Shown: in pieces, positions 62,136 through 64,000 of the stretch | Layout of the letters: each line of letters begins with the position of its first letter | Numbering within the stretch: the stretch's first letter is position 1 | NCBI GenBank assembly: GCA_016706225.1 | Contig: JADJKB010000010.1 | Span: 291,052-355,051, forward strand | DNA: 64,000 nt | Direction of reading: 5' to 3' | From: Myxococcales bacterium | GTDB lineage: Bacteria; Myxococcota_A; Polyangia; Polyangiales; Polyangiaceae | Position numbers and translations under genes: made by a program | Notes under the pieces: model-generated | Database searches by the model: none | What the model saw: only the letters and a program-made list of their open reading frames with translations | What the model was told of the DNA's origin: nothing

Positions 62136-62407
62136 GGCGTGAGCGTTCGAGGCAGGTACGTCAGCATTTGGTGCCGGAGACGTCAGCCCGATTCATTCGG
62201 GCAAATTCCGCCAAAATTCCAAGAGTTTTCCGAATTCTCACCATGCTGCGCAACTGTTCAGACCGGTCTGGTGGGAGGCAGCCACAAGGCGCCCGCATGC
62301 GATAGTACCCATTGCCAGTGGGCAAGCACACTCGACCGCCCAGATCTTCGCTGCCAACCGGGAACCTCCTTGCGTTCGACCGGCATGCCAGGCTTGCACC
62401 CGTTTCG
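62136..62407. other. Divergent intergenic region of the polysaccharide genes
   Basis: 272 bp between the BY-kinase start and the ligase-like gene. AT-richer than the neighbours (AATTCCGCCAAAATTCC, GTTTTCCGAATTC), as expected for a divergent promoter region, but no clear -35/-10 pair can be named. Confidence 0.4.
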
Positions 62408-64000
62408 ATGGAGCGGCCCGTGGGCGCGCTGCTCAGCGCATCGGTCGTCGGCTCTGTGCTCGCAGTCGGCGCGGTCCACCTACCGGTGCTGCTCGTTACT
62501 GCTGCACTGGCGACCGCGGCGGCGTCAATTGCATTTCGGGGGAACCTAGGCTGGAGGGTTCGCTGTGGCCGGCGGCTTTCGGATTGGCACTGGCCGCGTA
62601 CACCGCCCCTCAAGCGATGCCTATTTCCCATCGGCGCGCTGGTTGCGCTCGCGCCCAACAGCGCAGATGTATGGCAGCGAGCGCTCGCGCCGTTCGGCGA
62701 GCCCGGCCCGCGCTGGGCTTCCATCTCGGCTGACCCAGGGGCCACAGCAGTCGAAGCGCTGAAGTGGATGACGTACGCCTCGGTCTTTGCTTCCTCGGCA
62801 TTCATGGGTCTCAAGCGCGGGGCGTCGTGGGGGATCAGGCTGCTTTTTTCTCTGGATTCGCGGCGGCTCTTACGACTCTCCTGCACGGGTTGACCGGGGC
62901 GGTGGAAGGTCTACGGCGTACTGAGCCGAGCTTCACCGTTGCCGCGTGGCACGTTGGCCCGCTGCTCAACCCGAACAACTTGGCCGGATACCTAAACCTC
63001 GCAGCTCGCGGGCTCGGACTAATGCTGAGTAGCAAGACAGTCGGGCCTCGATGGGTCATCGGTCTTGGCGTCGCGGCGTTGGTCGGCGTTGGTATTACTT
63101 CGGCGTCGCGCGGCGGCGCGTGACTGCCCATCGGGGTCCTGGCGCTCGCTGCGCTACTCGGTTCAGAACCGTCGGAGCTCGAGCCGCGGTTTGCCACGGG
63201 CTGTCGCGGGACTTGTCGCCACCGCCGTCGGCGGCGGGCTAGTACTCGCCTCACTAGGCGGGACCCGGCAGACCTGGCGAGCTGTTCGGCAGAACGTGGG
63301 TCAAGCTGAAGATGTTCAGCTGGGCACAGCCGATGATTTCGGGCATGCTTGGTTCGGTATCGGACGAGGGCGTTCGAAAGTGTGTTTCCTGCGACAGGTC
63401 CGAGCGCGGAGAATCTTGATCTACTCTCATGCCGAGCGTCCCGGTGCAGTGGGTCGCCGAGTAGGGGGTGCACCGGTCGGAATACTCGGACTAGCGGCGT
63501 TTGCGTGGCTCCTGAGACCAAGTTCCCTCGGGGTCGGTAGGAGCACCGTGGCAGCGGCGGGTCGGGATCGTGGTGGTGGCCATTCACAACTTGGTGGACC
63601 TCGGTATGGAGGTACCGGCCGTCATGGTCGCGCTGGCGACGACCGCGGGATCGCTTGCAGGCGACGCCAGCCTCCGCGGCCGAACCCCGCGTGCCGAAAG
63701 CCAGTCGCGCGCGCTTCTCGGCCGCCCCTCCTGGGGCCGCGTTGGCTTGCTCGCATTGCCCGTTGGGTAGTGCGACCGCCATCGCGGCTGCCTGTTGGTT
63801 CGGCTGGCACGACCTCAAGAGTGATCGCGACCATGTGTTCGCGCTGTACTCGAACGGAGCTGCAACCCGTGCGGTCGGACAGCGCGCGGAGCTCCGAAAC
63901 GCCCTCCGCGCGGCGATGCTGCGGCATCCAGCGGAACCCTATTTCCCGCTCATCGGCGCGCTCGCGACATGGACGAGTCGCGAGGGAAACCCGCTCCGTG
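62408..64000 (+). CDS. O-antigen ligase-like membrane protein (cut by right edge, frameshifted)
   Basis: Start taken at ATG 62408 (MERPVGALLSASVVGS); an in-frame ATG lies at 62312. Hydrophobic helices throughout. The family block WHVGPLLNPNNLAGYLNLAARGLGLML matches the NxNHFAGYL region of Wzy_C/WaaL ligases, with TSASRGG following and HAWFGIGRG, FPATGP further on. Pieces in at least four frames (62408-62830, 62830-63123, 63190-63550, then others) continue past the edge with a helical C-terminus (QRAELRNALRAAMLRHPAEPYF) like a TPR. It would polymerise or ligate the glycan made by the neighbouring genes. Confidence 0.75.

Noticed and set aside
1..64000. tRNA, rRNA or tmRNA genes
   Set aside because: The intergenic stretches were read for TTCGANNC-type arms and none formed a credible cloverleaf; a covariance-model search would be needed to be sure.
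56670..64000. Polysaccharide locus as a row of true pseudogenes
   Set aside because: The indels are single bases, mostly near homopolymers, and no large deletion or missing catalytic block was found, so consensus errors are the simpler explanation.

Overview
The window is very GC-rich chromosomal DNA from a member of the Myxococcota, most likely a Polyangia-type myxobacterium. A protein with a C-terminal MYXO-CTERM sorting tail (20932-22581), many lipobox lipoproteins with Gly/Ser or Pro linkers, IPT/TIG and IgGFc-binding-type surface proteins, and several HNH-endonuclease paralogues all point that way. No rRNA, tRNA or CRISPR array was seen.

Left part, 1-14.9 kb, is mostly housekeeping. It holds leuS (running off the left edge), a MrfB/YprB-type exonuclease, coaE (with a frameshift), then folD, a lipoprotein, lgt and lspA on the minus strand. 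Divergent from these is a MrfA/YprA-type DExH helicase, followed by two overlapping surface lipoproteins.

From 15 to 27.2 kb there is a transposase remnant, HNH paralogue 1, a secreted HExxH protein, a helical-repeat protein, a small lipoprotein overlapping a frataxin (CyaY) gene, a MYXO-CTERM beta-helix protein, another lipoprotein, and a long ileS. From 27.8 to 34.9 kb a compact minus-strand run appears co-transcribed: hypothetical, LpxL-like acyltransferase, Gfo/Idh/MocA oxidoreductase, CheW, CheR, ThiG, MFS transporter, VanZ-like protein, lipoprotein and ThiE. ThiE carries an in-frame hexanucleotide repeat expansion. From 34.9 to 41.6 kb come a MlaF-like ATPase, a WlbB-like acetyltransferase, a NodB deacetylase, a palindrome repeat array, HNH paralogue 2 and an ABC exporter.

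From 41.6 to 55.4 kb is an accessory island. It contains two near-identical four-helix-bundle genes flanking a DUF4160/DUF2442 pair, Uma2, GxxExxY, a complete MntA/HepT toxin-antitoxin pair, a DegT aminotransferase, HNH paralogue 3, a second MntA with a truncated HepT, and a complete AbiEi/AbiEii pair. Between the intact genes lie short fragments of MntA, Uma2 (two), an acyltransferase and a neighbouring lipoprotein gene. A GCGGACATCTGGC motif recurs at the seams.

The right end, 55.4-64 kb, has a lipoprotein, a PQQ-type beta-propeller lipoprotein and an exopolysaccharide cluster: a WbpM/CapD-type dehydratase, a Wzz/BY-kinase and an O-antigen ligase-like protein cut by the right edge. These last four genes carry many single-base frameshifts, often at short homopolymers, which suggests poor consensus quality there rather than true gene decay.

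Three enzymes that match the UDP-2,3-diacetamido sugar pathway (oxidoreductase at 33 kb, aminotransferase at 46-47 kb, acetyltransferase at 36 kb) are scattered across the window and may act with the polysaccharide genes.
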